Source of the DNA: JAGQRJ01 sp041402045
GTDB lineage: Bacteria > Planctomycetota > J058
Direction of reading: 5' to 3'
NCBI GenBank assembly: GCA_041402045.1
Contig: JAWKSZ010000094.1
Location: 1-22,409 of the forward strand
Length of the DNA stretch: 22,409 nucleotides
Made by a program: the position numbers and the translations under genes. Each line of letters opens with the position of its first letter. The first letter of the stretch is position 1. This document shows, in pieces, positions 6,961-14,489 of this stretch. A model generated the notes under the pieces. The model was not told where the DNA came from. It worked only from the letters and a program-made list of their open reading frames with translations, and did no database searches.

Positions 6961-7665
6961 ATGGACGCACTCAAGCCCGAGGGGCCTCGGCCCGACGCGC
7001 CGCGCGTGCGAGACGACCTGCCGGTCGTGGCGCGGCGCTGCCCCTTCTGTCACGAGGCAGCCCAGGCGGGCGACGTGGTCGCCTGCGCGCAGTGCGACGC
7101 GAGGCTCCACGCCGCGTGCTGGGACGAGCACGGCGCCTGCCCGAGCTGCGGGGGCCAAGAGCGCATGGTCCGCGAGCGGAAGAGCCTGCCTCTGCCCCAG
7201 GCGCCTCGCGCTCGGCCCGTCCGGGTGGCGGCGCTGCTCCTCGCCGCCGGCTTGCTCCTGCTGGGGCTGCTCGTGTTCGCCACCGCCCAGAGCTCCCAGG
7301 AAGCCCACGAGGCCCTGGCCGCCGAGCGCGAAGCCCGGGAGGCCGATCAGGCCCGCCGCGAGCAGGCCGAGGCCCAGGACGCTGTGACCCGCGACCTGGG
7401 CGCCGAGCTGCGCGTCACGCCCGAAGGGCTGGAGGTCCTCTCGGTGGTCGTCGACGGACCCGCCGCCCACGCCCGGCTCGCGCCGGGGGACGTGATCGAG
7501 GCGGTCCTCGCCGGGAGCGTCGACGCCCTGGACGTCGTCTACCCGGTGCGGACCCTCGACGAGCTGCGCGAGGCGTTGGCGCAGGTCGCGCGCACCCCCT
7601 ACGTGCGCCCGCTGCTCCGCGTGCGCCGGGGCGCCGAGCGCGTGCGCGTCAGCCTCCCGCGCTAG
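6961..7665 (+). CDS. Membrane protein with RING/PHD-like zinc finger and PDZ-like domain
   Basis: 234 residues. Residues 27-63 show Cys27, Cys30, Cys42, Cys45, His50, Cys53, Cys60 and Cys63, that is C-x2-C-x11-C-x2-C-x4-H-x2-C-x6-C-x2-C, the cross-brace order of RING/PHD fingers, rare but known in bacteria. One hydrophobic helix follows (about 87-108), then a charged Ala/Glu/Arg stretch able to form a coiled coil (113-140), then about 85 residues with PDZ features (LEVLSVVVDGPAAHARLAPGD as two adjoining parts, then VIEAVL and a closing strand RPLLRVRRG). The likely topology is finger in the cytoplasm and PDZ outside. In bacteria such fingers may act as protein-binding adaptors rather than ubiquitin ligases; no function is assigned. 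The ATG at 6961 follows a -10-like hexamer directly. It converges with the next gene with a 2-nt gap. Confidence 0.85.
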   Translation: MDALKPEGPRPDAPRVRDDLPVVARRCPFCHEAAQAGDVVACAQCDARLHAACWDEHGACPSCGGQERMVRERKSLPLPQAPRARPVRVAALLLAAGLLLLGLLVFATAQSSQEAHEALAAEREAREADQARREQAEAQDAVTRDLGAELRVTPEGLEVLSVVVDGPAAHARLAPGDVIEAVLAGSVDALDVVYPVRTLDELREALAQVARTPYVRPLLRVRRGAERVRVSLPR

Positions 7666-7667
7666 CG

Positions 7668-8234
7668 CTACTTGCGCTTGATCGGGGAGTGCAGCTCGTC
7701 GGGCTGAGGCAGCGCCCGGGGGCGCGGGGTGGGGTCCTTCACGTCGTGGATCGTCCACACCGCGCCGGGGTCCGAGGCGGTGATCAGGCCCAGGAGCGCG
7801 GGGACCTTGCGTCGGCGCTCGACCACCAGGAGCACCTCGACGGGCTCCCCGCGGTCGCCCTTGCCGGGGATCTCGGTGACCGAGTAGCCGGCCTGGCGCA
7901 GGCGCGTGGCGAGCTCGACCTCGGGGTTGCGCGAGATCGCGCGCACGAGCTCCGAGCCGATCGCGAGCTTGGACTCGAGCCAGATCCCGACGGCGTTGCC
8001 GACGGCGAAGCCGCCGGCGTAGGCCACGGCCAGATACCAGGCGTCCAGGTTCTTGAACACCTGCCCCGCCGCCGCGAGCCAGATCAGGACCTCGACGAAG
8101 CCGATCGTCGCTGCCAGGACGCGGTGGCTGCGGAACACGAGGATCGTGCGCACCGTGCCCAGGGACACGTCCGCCACCCGCGCCAGGAAGATCGCGAACG
8201 CCAAGAGCCAGGGATAAGCGTCCAGGAACTCCAT
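7668..8234 (-). CDS. UPF0316-type membrane protein (DUF5698-DUF2179)
   Basis: 188 residues from the ATG at 8234 (MEFLDAYPWLLAFAIFLARV). Three hydrophobic helices occupy about residues 6-27, 38-58 and 65-86, with the family-typical stretches RVADVSLGTVRTI, FVEVLIWL and YAGGFAVGNAVGIWLESKLA. A cytoplasmic domain of the DUF2179 type follows (about 90-168: VELATRLRQAGYSVTEIPGKG, split by Gly, VEVLLVVERRRKVPALLGLI, DPGAVWTIHDV). The length fits the family; a short basic Pro-rich tail ends in HSPIKRK. The function is not established; related DUF2179 domains are thought to bind small ligands. The ribosome-binding site is weak (GGCGGATCCC). The gene stands alone, between a convergent gene and a repeat-bearing intergenic region. 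Confidence 0.9.
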   Translation of the reverse strand: MEFLDAYPWLLAFAIFLARVADVSLGTVRTILVFRSHRVLAATIGFVEVLIWLAAAGQVFKNLDAWYLAVAYAGGFAVGNAVGIWLESKLAIGSELVRAISRNPEVELATRLRQAGYSVTEIPGKGDRGEPVEVLLVVERRRKVPALLGLITASDPGAVWTIHDVKDPTPRPRALPQPDELHSPIKRK

Positions 8235-8371
8235 GGGATCCGCCGTTCGTCGAGGTCGTGGGTCTCGGGGCGGCCCGCCCCGCGAGGGTGGTCCCGTCGT
8301 CCTCGTCGACGGTCCAGGCTCAGCGGCGGAGTGTCGCACGGACGCGCGGCCCCGTACCCCGTCGTCGGAGG

Positions 8372-8525
8372 GCGCACGTGGGGTCACCCCATGCGCGCCG
8401 GCCCCTGACCCCCCTCGCTCGGGACGACGGACCGCGCCCGACGGGGTCGGACCCCCTCGGAACACGAGGGCCGCGGGCGCCGGCGGGGGTCGGCCGCGGG
8501 TGCGCGTGGGGTGACCCCATGCCGA
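8372..8525. repeat. Cluster of three related palindromes
   Basis: TGGGGTCACCCCA at 8379-8391, GGGGTCGGACCCC at 8443-8455 and TGGGGTGACCCCA at 8507-8519. The outer two are reverse complements of each other, and their flanks are related too (TGCGCGCCGG after the first; CGCGCACCCG, reverse strand, beside the third). The block is therefore one larger imperfect inverted repeat of about 150 bp. This is compatible with a REP/MITE-like insertion. No transposase is in the window. Confidence 0.5.
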
Positions 8526-8526
8526 G

Positions 8527-8706
8527 GTGCGCGCGGCCCGGGACCGGGTGCAGGAGCACCTGCTCTGCGTGGTCTACGCGGCGGGGTCGGTGCTCGTGAC
8601 CCGCGACTACCGGGGGCCCGTGGCCGAGGACGTGTCCGCCGCCCTCGACGTGCTGCTCGCGCAGGACCAGGCGATCCGGCGGGCCTACCGCCGGCGGCGC
8701 CAGGCC
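8527..8706 (+). pseudogene. Possible gene remnant
   Basis: From a GTG at 8527 about 60 codons have nearly all G or C in third position and protein-like composition (LLCVVYAAGSVLVTRDYRG, VSAALDVLLAQDQAIRRAYR). The frame then runs without a stop into the antisense strand of the methyltransferase gene and loses coding character. No ribosome-binding site is seen, and a palindrome cluster lies directly upstream. It may be the surviving piece of a gene cut at both ends, or chance. Family unknown. Confidence 0.3.
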
Positions 8707-9471
8707 CTAAGGGCGGGCGACGATCAGGCGCAGCCCGACGTCGAGGGCGTCGAGGTCGCGCAGCGCGCCGTGGCGCGCGTCCCAGCTCCCGTCGGCGAGG
8801 TCGCGGGTCAGCGCCGCGACCGCGCGCTCGACCACCGCCGGCTGCATGCGCGCGAAGCCCGAGGTGGCGGCCCGGGCCCCGGGGTCGAGCACCCGCTCGG
8901 GGTGCGCCCAGAACGAGCCCAGGCTCCAGTCCGGAGTGTCGCGAGGGATCGGCAGCGGCTCGACGGTCGCCCGCCCCCCGAGCCAGGTCGTGAGCTGCTC
9001 GAGGGAGGGAAAGATCCGCCGGTCGAGCTCGCCGACCTCCGGGAGGTAGTCGGCGACGAGCCACATGCGGCTCCACACCTCGGCGTCGTAGCTCACGAGC
9101 ACCACCGGGCCGCGGGCGACGCGGCGTAGCTCGCGCACGCCGCGCTCCTGCCCCGCGTCCCAGTGGTGCAGGCTCAGCACCGAGAGCGCGGCGTCGACGC
9201 TCCGGTCGGCGAGGGGCAGGGCGTGGGCGGAGGCGCGGACCGCGGGGGCGGCGCCGGGCGGGCGCTGGGCGAGCATGACCGCGCTGGACTCGACCGCGAG
9301 CACGCGGCGCTCCGGCGGCTCGTAGGACCCGGCCCCGGCGCCCACGTTGACCACGCGCTCCGCGTCGCCGAGGGCGGCCTGGATCCGGGCGAAGAGCGCC
9401 GGGTCCTGGCGGCGCGTGCTCGCGTAGCCGGCGCCAATGCGGTCGTAGCGGGGGGCGATCGGGTCGGGCAT
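8707..9471 (-). CDS. Class I SAM-dependent methyltransferase
   Basis: 254 residues from the ATG at 9471, preceded by GCAGGAG with 5-nt spacing. The Rossmann-type SAM-binding core is clear: motif I VVNVGAGAGSYE (about 40-51), the acidic residue that binds the SAM ribose in LAVESS (Glu61), and the motif region LPLADRSVDAALSVLSLHHW (85-104), followed by VRELRRVARGPVVLVSYD. It belongs to the Methyltransf_11-like group (UbiE/biotin-synthesis BioC style), which acts on small molecules. The substrate cannot be read from the sequence. The C-terminal half (from about 140: LPEVGELDRRIFPSLEQL, then helices) is likely the substrate cap. It stands alone, divergent from the glycosyltransferase gene at 9721 with 249 bp between the starts. 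Confidence 0.93.
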   Translation of the reverse strand: MPDPIAPRYDRIGAGYASTRRQDPALFARIQAALGDAERVVNVGAGAGSYEPPERRVLAVESSAVMLAQRPPGAAPAVRASAHALPLADRSVDAALSVLSLHHWDAGQERGVRELRRVARGPVVLVSYDAEVWSRMWLVADYLPEVGELDRRIFPSLEQLTTWLGGRATVEPLPIPRDTPDWSLGSFWAHPERVLDPGARAATSGFARMQPAVVERAVAALTRDLADGSWDARHGALRDLDALDVGLRLIVARP

Positions 9472-9671
9472 GCGGGCTCCTGCGCGCCAGTGTTGCCGCT
9501 CGCGGGGCCCGCGGGCAAACCCCACGCGGGCGGCGCGGCTCGGCGAGGAACCCGTCGCGTCCAAGGGCAAGGACGCCGACCCGCTCGCTGGGCCGAGCGA
9601 AGTCCGCTCCGCCTGCCGATCGAGGTGACTCCTCGAGCCGTCTGGCGCCGGGGTGGCCCAACGCCCGCTGC

Positions 9672-9677
9672 TACACT
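9672..9677 (+). promoter_or_regulatory. -10-like TACACT upstream of the glycosyltransferase gene
   Basis: TACACT in the context GCTACACTGG, 43 nt before the GTG at 9721. It matches the recurring TAnnnT element of this window. There is no clear -35. Confidence 0.3.
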
Positions 9678-9720
9678 GGCCCCCTCCGTGCGCCGAGCCG
9701 CGGGAGGGCCAGGAGGGGCT

Positions 9721-11250
9721 GTGACCGCGGACGACGCAGGGGAGATTCCCGCGGGGGCCCGTCGCTGGGCCTGGGTCGTGGCGGCGCTCCTCGTCGTGCT
9801 TGGGGCGGGCTGGCGGGCCAAGGGACTCGACCCGGACTCGCTGTGGCTGGACGACCTGTGGGTCGCCGTCCTGGCGCAGTCCGAGGCCTGGGGCGACCTG
9901 GTGCGGCTCGGGTCCAGCACCCCCGTAGGCTTTAGTCCAGGTCCGCTCGGCCTGCCCTGGTCGGGGACCCTGAACCTCGGCGCGCAGCTCCCGGCCTACC
10001 TGCTCGGCGTCCTGGCGATCGTGCAGGTCCTGCGGGTCGGGCACCGCGCTGGGGGCTGGCCGGGCGCCCTGGCGGCGGGCGGGATCGTGGCCTGTCACCC
10101 CCTCGCGATCGCCTACGCGGCGCGCGTCAAGCAGTATTCGGGCGACTTGCTGCTCAGCGCGCTGCACCTGGAGGCGCTGCTGCGCCTGAGCGCGCCGGGC
10201 CGGGGGCCCGCGGGGTGGCGCCTGCCCGTCTGGGCGGCCCTGGGGGCCGTGGGCTTCTGGGTCAGCACCATGTCGGTGTTCGTGGTGTGGGTGTCGGCCC
10301 CGTTCGTGCTCTTCAGAGCCTGGCAGCGCGGCGAGCGCGCCCAGGCAGGGGCGAGCGGGGCGATCGTGGTCGTGGGGACCGCGGCGTTCTACCTGGGATA
10401 CGTGAGCCGCAGCGTCAACGCCTCCCTCTCCGGGTTCTGGGTCGACCACTTCTTCCCCCTCGACCTCGCGGCCCCGGCGATCCCGCTGCGCGTACTCCAC
10501 GACTGGCTCGGCTACGCGGGCCACGGCGAGCGCGGCCCGCTGGGCCAGGGCGGCGTGGTCCTCCTCTGGCTCGCGCTGATCGCTGGGGCGGCGTGGGCCT
10601 GGCGCCGCCCTGCGCTGCGCTCGCTCCTCGGCGCGGCGGCGCTCTTGATCCTAGGGTTGTGCGCGTTGAACGTGGCCGGGCGCTTGCCCCTGCGTACGGG
10701 CCGCGTCGAGATCTTCGTGATCCCTTGGGTCGCGCTCTTCTGCGGGCTTGGGGTCCGCGCCCTGTGGGAGCGCTGCGCTCCAGATCCGCGGCTGCGTGTC
10801 TTGGCGTGCGGGCTGCTCCTGGCCCTCGGGTTGCAGCTCGTGCCCTACGCGGTCGAGCCCTACCCCGCTTGGCCTTCCCGGGCCCTGGTGACCACGCTCG
10901 GCGAGGAGGTCCGCCCTGGCGACGCGGTGTGGGTGAACCTCCACGGGACCTACGCCTTGGCCTACTACGGGGGCAGGCCCGCCGCCCTCGTCGAGGACGC
11001 GCGCCTGGGCAGTCAGTACCACCCGGAGCCGAGGATCGACGGACTCGTGATCCTGGACGACGAGCAGGGCGACCTCGACCCGGTCCCGTCCTTGGACGCC
11101 TCGCCGCCGCGGGTGTGGGTGCTCGGCGTGCACCAATCCGCCGGCTACGCGTCGCGCTGCGACGCGGTGCTCGTCGAGGGGGGCTACGTCCTCGTCTCGC
11201 AGCGCGTCGCCGCTAGCTGCGCCTTGCTCTGCTACGAGCACGGCCGCTGA
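9721..11250 (+). CDS. GT39-like integral membrane glycosyltransferase
   Basis: 509 residues from the GTG at 9721, preceded by AGGAGG (9711-9716). The N-terminus has one helix (about 16-32) and then WLDDLWVAVLAQ with Asp44-Asp45, the position of the catalytic acidic pair in the PMT/ArnT family (GT39/GT83), which moves sugars from lipid-phosphate donors in the outer leaflet. About ten more hydrophobic segments follow, with the external loop motif YAARVKQYSGDLLL typical of these bacterial proteins. A soluble C-terminal part begins near residue 395 (VWVNLHGTYALAYYGG). The stretch at residues 71-88 (FSPGPLGLPWSG) departs from the usual hydrophobic sequence and may hide compensating frameshifts. 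With the two following genes it suggests modification of a surface glycan or lipid. The sugar and acceptor are unknown. Confidence 0.85.
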   Translation: MTADDAGEIPAGARRWAWVVAALLVVLGAGWRAKGLDPDSLWLDDLWVAVLAQSEAWGDLVRLGSSTPVGFSPGPLGLPWSGTLNLGAQLPAYLLGVLAIVQVLRVGHRAGGWPGALAAGGIVACHPLAIAYAARVKQYSGDLLLSALHLEALLRLSAPGRGPAGWRLPVWAALGAVGFWVSTMSVFVVWVSAPFVLFRAWQRGERAQAGASGAIVVVGTAAFYLGYVSRSVNASLSGFWVDHFFPLDLAAPAIPLRVLHDWLGYAGHGERGPLGQGGVVLLWLALIAGAAWAWRRPALRSLLGAAALLILGLCALNVAGRLPLRTGRVEIFVIPWVALFCGLGVRALWERCAPDPRLRVLACGLLLALGLQLVPYAVEPYPAWPSRALVTTLGEEVRPGDAVWVNLHGTYALAYYGGRPAALVEDARLGSQYHPEPRIDGLVILDDEQGDLDPVPSLDASPPRVWVLGVHQSAGYASRCDAVLVEGGYVLVSQRVAASCALLCYEHGR

Positions 11251-11362
11251 GCGGAGCGCCGGGCGTGCTGGGGCGCCCTGGCTCACGAGTCCCCCTGGGC
11301 CTCGGGGGACGCGGCGGACCTCGCGCGCGCCGCGCTCCGCCGGCGCTGCGCGCGCGGAAGGG

Positions 11363-11368
11363 TAGAGT
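11363..11368 (+). promoter_or_regulatory. -10-like TAGAGT before the MBOAT gene
   Basis: TAGAGT lies 18 nt before the GTG at 11387, leaving room for only a very short leader. No good Shine-Dalgarno sequence is present between the two. It belongs to the recurring TAnnnT pattern. Confidence 0.3.
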
Positions 11369-11386
11369 CGCCGTCCGGGATCCTCC

Positions 11387-12793
11387 GTGAGCTTCAACTC
11401 CCTGCAGTACTTCCTGTTCCTGGGCGCCGTGGTCGGGCTCTACGCGCACCTGGGCCGGCGGGCGCAGAACGTGCTGCTGCTCCTGGCGAGCTACGCGTTC
11501 TACGGGGCCTGGGACTGGCGCTTCCTCGGGCTGATCGGGCTCTCGACGGGCGTCGACTACTGGGCCGGGCTGCGGATCGGCGCCGCCGAGGACCCCCGGG
11601 CGCGCAGGCGTTGGCTCCTGCTCAGCCTGAGCGTGAACCTGGGGCTGCTGTTCGCCTTCAAATACTTCGGCTGGTTCGCCGACAGCCTCGTCGCCCTGGC
11701 GACGCTCGCCGGCTTCGAGCTGCAGCCGAGCAGCGCGCTGGTGCGCTTCGCGCTCCCGGTGGGGATCAGCTTCTACACCTTCCAGACCCTGAGCTACACC
11801 CTGGATATCTACCGCGGCGAGCTCGAGGCGCGGCGCTCGCTCCTCGACTTCGCCGTGTTCGTCGCGTTCTTCCCTCAGCTCGTCGCCGGGCCGATCGAGC
11901 GCGCCGCGCACCTCCTGCCCCAGTTCGAGCGCGAGCGCAGGGTGCGGGTGGAGGACGTGCAGGCCGGCGCGTGGCTGATCCTGCTCGGGCTGTTCAAGAA
12001 GGTCGTGATCGCCGACGGCATGGCGCGGCTGGCGACGATCGTGTTCGACCACCCCTCGAACGTCCAGGGCTGGGACGTGCCGATCGGGGTGTGGGCCTTC
12101 GCCTGGCAGATCTATGGCGACTTCTCGGGCTACACCGACATGGCCCGCGGCAGCGCGCGGCTCATGGGCTTCGACCTCATGCGCAACTTCCGCATGCCCT
12201 ACTTCGCCTCGAACCCCCGCGAGTTCTGGTCGCGCTGGCACATAAGCCTCTCGACCTGGTTGCGGGACTACCTCTACGTGCCCCTGGGCGGCAACCGCGG
12301 CGGGACCTGGGCCACCTACCGCAACCTGAGCCTGACCATGCTCCTGGGCGGGCTGTGGCACGGCGCCGCCTGGCACTTCGTGGCCTGGGGCGCGTATCAG
12401 GGCGCGCTGCTCGTGATCCACCGCGCGCTGGCCGGCAAGGGCGGGGAGCCGCGGTGGTCGCTGCGGCGGGGGCTCCAGGTCGCGGCGTTCTTCCAGGCGG
12501 TGTGCCTGGGCTGGGTCCTGTTCCGCGTCCCCAGCCTGGGGCGGATCCCCGAGCTGGGGGGGCGCCTGCTCGAGGGCGGCTACGACCCCGCCTTCCTCAG
12601 CGCGGCGGCCTGCCTGTTCGCGCTGCTGCTCCCGCTGCTCGCGCTGCACGTGGCGATCGAGCGCAGCGGCGACGAGCTCGTGATCTTGAAGCAACGGCCC
12701 TGGCTGCGGAGCGTGACCTACGCCACGCTCCTGGCAGGGATCGCAGTGTTCGGAGTGCGGAGTGGACCCCAGTTCATTTACTTCCAGTTCTGA
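11387..12793 (+). CDS. MBOAT-family O-acyltransferase (AlgI-like)
   Basis: 468 residues; the GTG at 11387 gives the characteristic start FNSLQYFLFLGAVVGLY. The protein is polytopic throughout. AlgI-family landmarks are LLLASYAFYGAWDWRF, LPVGISFYTFQTLSY, DFAVFVAFFPQLVAGPI, FSGYTDMARGSARLMGF, NPREFWSRWHISLSTWLRDY (shown in part) and the active-site block LLGGLWHGAAWHF, with the essential membrane histidine at 325 and a second at 330. AlgI-type proteins pass acyl groups, usually acetyl, across the membrane to a polysaccharide with the help of an SGNH-type partner. That partner is the next gene, which overlaps this one by 32 nt. The length is typical. Whether the acceptor is an exopolysaccharide or another glycan is unknown; no alginate synthesis genes are nearby. 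Confidence 0.95.
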   Translation: MSFNSLQYFLFLGAVVGLYAHLGRRAQNVLLLLASYAFYGAWDWRFLGLIGLSTGVDYWAGLRIGAAEDPRARRRWLLLSLSVNLGLLFAFKYFGWFADSLVALATLAGFELQPSSALVRFALPVGISFYTFQTLSYTLDIYRGELEARRSLLDFAVFVAFFPQLVAGPIERAAHLLPQFERERRVRVEDVQAGAWLILLGLFKKVVIADGMARLATIVFDHPSNVQGWDVPIGVWAFAWQIYGDFSGYTDMARGSARLMGFDLMRNFRMPYFASNPREFWSRWHISLSTWLRDYLYVPLGGNRGGTWATYRNLSLTMLLGGLWHGAAWHFVAWGAYQGALLVIHRALAGKGGEPRWSLRRGLQVAAFFQAVCLGWVLFRVPSLGRIPELGGRLLEGGYDPAFLSAAACLFALLLPLLALHVAIERSGDELVILKQRPWLRSVTYATLLAGIAVFGVRSGPQFIYFQF

Positions 12794-13778
12794 GGGCCCC
12801 TACCGCGGCGCGCTGCGCGCGTCGCAGGGGGTCGTGTTCGCGAGCCTGGCTCTGACCGCGGTGTGCGTGTGGTTCGCGAACGCGGCGGTCGCCGGCATTC
12901 GCCGCGACTCGCTCCCCGAGCGCGCGCTGTTCGCGCGGCTGCGCGAGCCGCGGCCCTACGCCGCGGTCGTGCTCGGGTCCTCCCGGGCGAAGTACGGGAT
13001 CGACCCCGGGGTGCTCGGCGAAGACTGTTGCTCGCTGGCCCTCCCCGGCGCGGCGGCGCGCATGAACCGGGTCATGGCCGAGTATTTCCTCGATCGCGGG
13101 AACCACGCGCAGCTCGTGCTGCTCGAGGTCAGCCCCCGGACCTTCGACCCCGCGAAGCTCTGGCGCCGCGTGCGCGACGACGTGCTCTCGCTGGGTGTCG
13201 AGCCCGCCCTCGAGCTCCAGCGGCGGGTCTACGGGGAGCCGAGCTGGGGACAACTCGGCCAGCTCGTCGTCCAGGGCGTGCCCCTGTGGGGCGAGGCGGC
13301 GCCGCCGGAGCTCGTGCTCCTGGGGGTCGACTACTGGGACCCGCGCTTGGGGCCGGCGGCGACGGGCGAGGTGGACCCGGTCACCGGCTTCGCGCCGCTC
13401 CCGGCGGCGATCGAAGCGATCCCGGCGGAGCCGGTCACCGCGCCGGCGATCCTCGACCCCGCCGAGCTCGCCGGGTTTGCGGCGCTGATCGAGCGCTTCC
13501 AGGCCACGGGGACCCAGGTCGTGCTCGTCGAGACACCGGTGCTCGCGGCCCCAGAGGTCGACCCGTTCCCCGCCTTCGCGGCCGCGGTCCAGGCGCAGGC
13601 GGAGGCCCATGGCCTGGTGCACCTGGACTGGCGCGCGGGGCCCCTCGCCGCGACCTTCGAGCGCACCCCCGAGCGCTTCTACGACGCGACGCACCTCTCG
13701 CGCGCGGGGGCCGAGGCGTTCAGCCAGGCCCTGCGGGCCGAGCTCGAGCGCCGCGGGCTGTGGCCGCCGGGGAACTGA
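12762..13778 (+). CDS. SGNH/AlgX-like partner of the MBOAT acyltransferase
   Basis: 338 residues from the GTG at 12762, with CGGAG 6 nt upstream inside the end of the MBOAT gene, suggesting translational coupling. An N-terminal hydrophobic helix (about 21-45) would anchor it with the rest outside. SGNH-like features are VVLGSSRAKYGI (Ser73-Ser74 as nucleophile candidates), LLEVSPRTF, and near the end FYDATHLSRAGAEAFS with Asp308 and His311 in the catalytic DxxH arrangement. The overall order matches the AlgX/AlgJ/DltD-like proteins that work with MBOAT enzymes in acyl transfer. I cannot tell whether it transfers or removes acyl groups. A GC-rich hairpin follows the stop. Confidence 0.88.
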   Translation: MDPSSFTSSSEGPYRGALRASQGVVFASLALTAVCVWFANAAVAGIRRDSLPERALFARLREPRPYAAVVLGSSRAKYGIDPGVLGEDCCSLALPGAAARMNRVMAEYFLDRGNHAQLVLLEVSPRTFDPAKLWRRVRDDVLSLGVEPALELQRRVYGEPSWGQLGQLVVQGVPLWGEAAPPELVLLGVDYWDPRLGPAATGEVDPVTGFAPLPAAIEAIPAEPVTAPAILDPAELAGFAALIERFQATGTQVVLVETPVLAAPEVDPFPAFAAAVQAQAEAHGLVHLDWRAGPLAATFERTPERFYDATHLSRAGAEAFSQALRAELERRGLWPPGN

Positions 13779-13782
13779 GCGC

Positions 13783-13805
13783 AGCCGCGCTCGACGCCCG
13801 CGGCT
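13783..13805. terminator. Hairpin in the convergent gap after the acyltransferase pair
   Basis: AGCCGCG and CGCGGCT form a 7-bp stem with a 9-nt loop, 5 nt after the stop at 13778. The 99-bp gap separates genes that converge, so it may serve as a terminator for the plus-strand unit. There is no T-run. Confidence 0.35.
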
Positions 13806-13877
13806 CCGCAGGGTGAGCCACGATCGAGGGAGTCGGCGGAGCCCGCCTCCTCGGACCCGGCGGAGTTCAACGGGCGG

Positions 13878-14486
13878 CTAGTCGTGCTCGAGCTCGACGC
13901 GCCCGGCGGTCGCCTCGCGCAGCGCGCGCTCGAGCTGCGGCAGGTCCTCGGGGGGCACGGGCACCGTCAGCCGCACGTCGGCGCCGTAGTCGGCGGCGCT
14001 CGCGCTCAGCGCTTGCTCGCGCAGGACCCCCTCGACCAGCGCCGTGTCGGGGTAGGCGAAGCGCACGCGCACGTCCTGGGTCACCCGCAGCTCGCGGGTG
14101 GGCGCCTGCTCCAGGAGCGCGCGGGCCGCGCCGCCGTAGGCGCGGGCCAGGCCGCCGGTGCCGAGCTTCGTCCCCCCGAACCAACGCAGCACGACTACGC
14201 ACACGTTGCGCAGCTCGAGGGCCTCGACCTCGCGCAGGATCGGGCGGCCCGCGGTGCCGCCGGGCTCCCCGTCGTCGTTCGCGCGGGACTGGGCGACCTC
14301 CTCCAGGCCCAGGCGCCACGCGTAGCAGGCGTGGCTCGCGCCCTTGTGCTGCTGGCGCAGCCCGTCCACGAAGGCCTTGGCCGCGGCCTCGGTCTCGACC
14401 GGGACGGCGAAGGCCCAGAAGCGCGAGCCCTTGATCTTCTCGCCCTCGAGGTCGACGGGGTCTTGGAGCGTCCAGTAGCGGGGCAC
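13878..14486 (-). CDS. yigZ: YigZ/IMPACT-family protein
   Basis: 202 residues from the GTG at 14486. The family signature is unmistakable: DDGEPGGTAGRPIL (residues 71-84) and VVLRWFGGTKLGTGGLARAY (98-117), preceded by SRFWAFAVPV and SHACYAWRLG. A C-terminal ferredoxin-like half follows (about 135-200). Family members have the IMPACT fold. Their eukaryotic relatives modulate the GCN2 kinase; in bacteria the role is undefined, possibly ribosome- or RNA-related. The length matches the E. coli homologue. It starts 3 nt after the upstream gene's stop, so the two are probably co-transcribed; GAGG or AGGG in the junction could serve as ribosome-binding site. Confidence 0.95.
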   Translation of the reverse strand: MPRYWTLQDPVDLEGEKIKGSRFWAFAVPVETEAAAKAFVDGLRQQHKGASHACYAWRLGLEEVAQSRANDDGEPGGTAGRPILREVEALELRNVCVVVLRWFGGTKLGTGGLARAYGGAARALLEQAPTRELRVTQDVRVRFAYPDTALVEGVLREQALSASAADYGADVRLTVPVPPEDLPQLERALREATAGRVELEHD

Positions 14487-14489
14487 GCC

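Larger units (their letters stand above)
8235..8706. other. Repeat-bearing intergenic region
   Basis: 472 bp between two minus-strand genes. It contains the upstream region of the UPF0316 gene, three GGGGTC/GACCCC-type palindromes (8379-8519), and from 8527 a stretch whose plus-strand frame looks coding for about 60 codons. Frames crossing the palindromes are Arg/Pro/Gly-rich and I do not regard them as genes. Confidence 0.5.

Noticed and set aside
7659..7668. GCGCTAGCGC palindrome at the convergent stop codons
   Set aside because: Ten bases formed by two overlapping stop regions in a GC-rich sequence; too short and without a loop to call a terminator.
9163..9720. Upstream extension of the GT39-like glycosyltransferase
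   Set aside because: It lies antisense to the methyltransferase gene; the GTG at 9721 with AGGAGG is the evident start.
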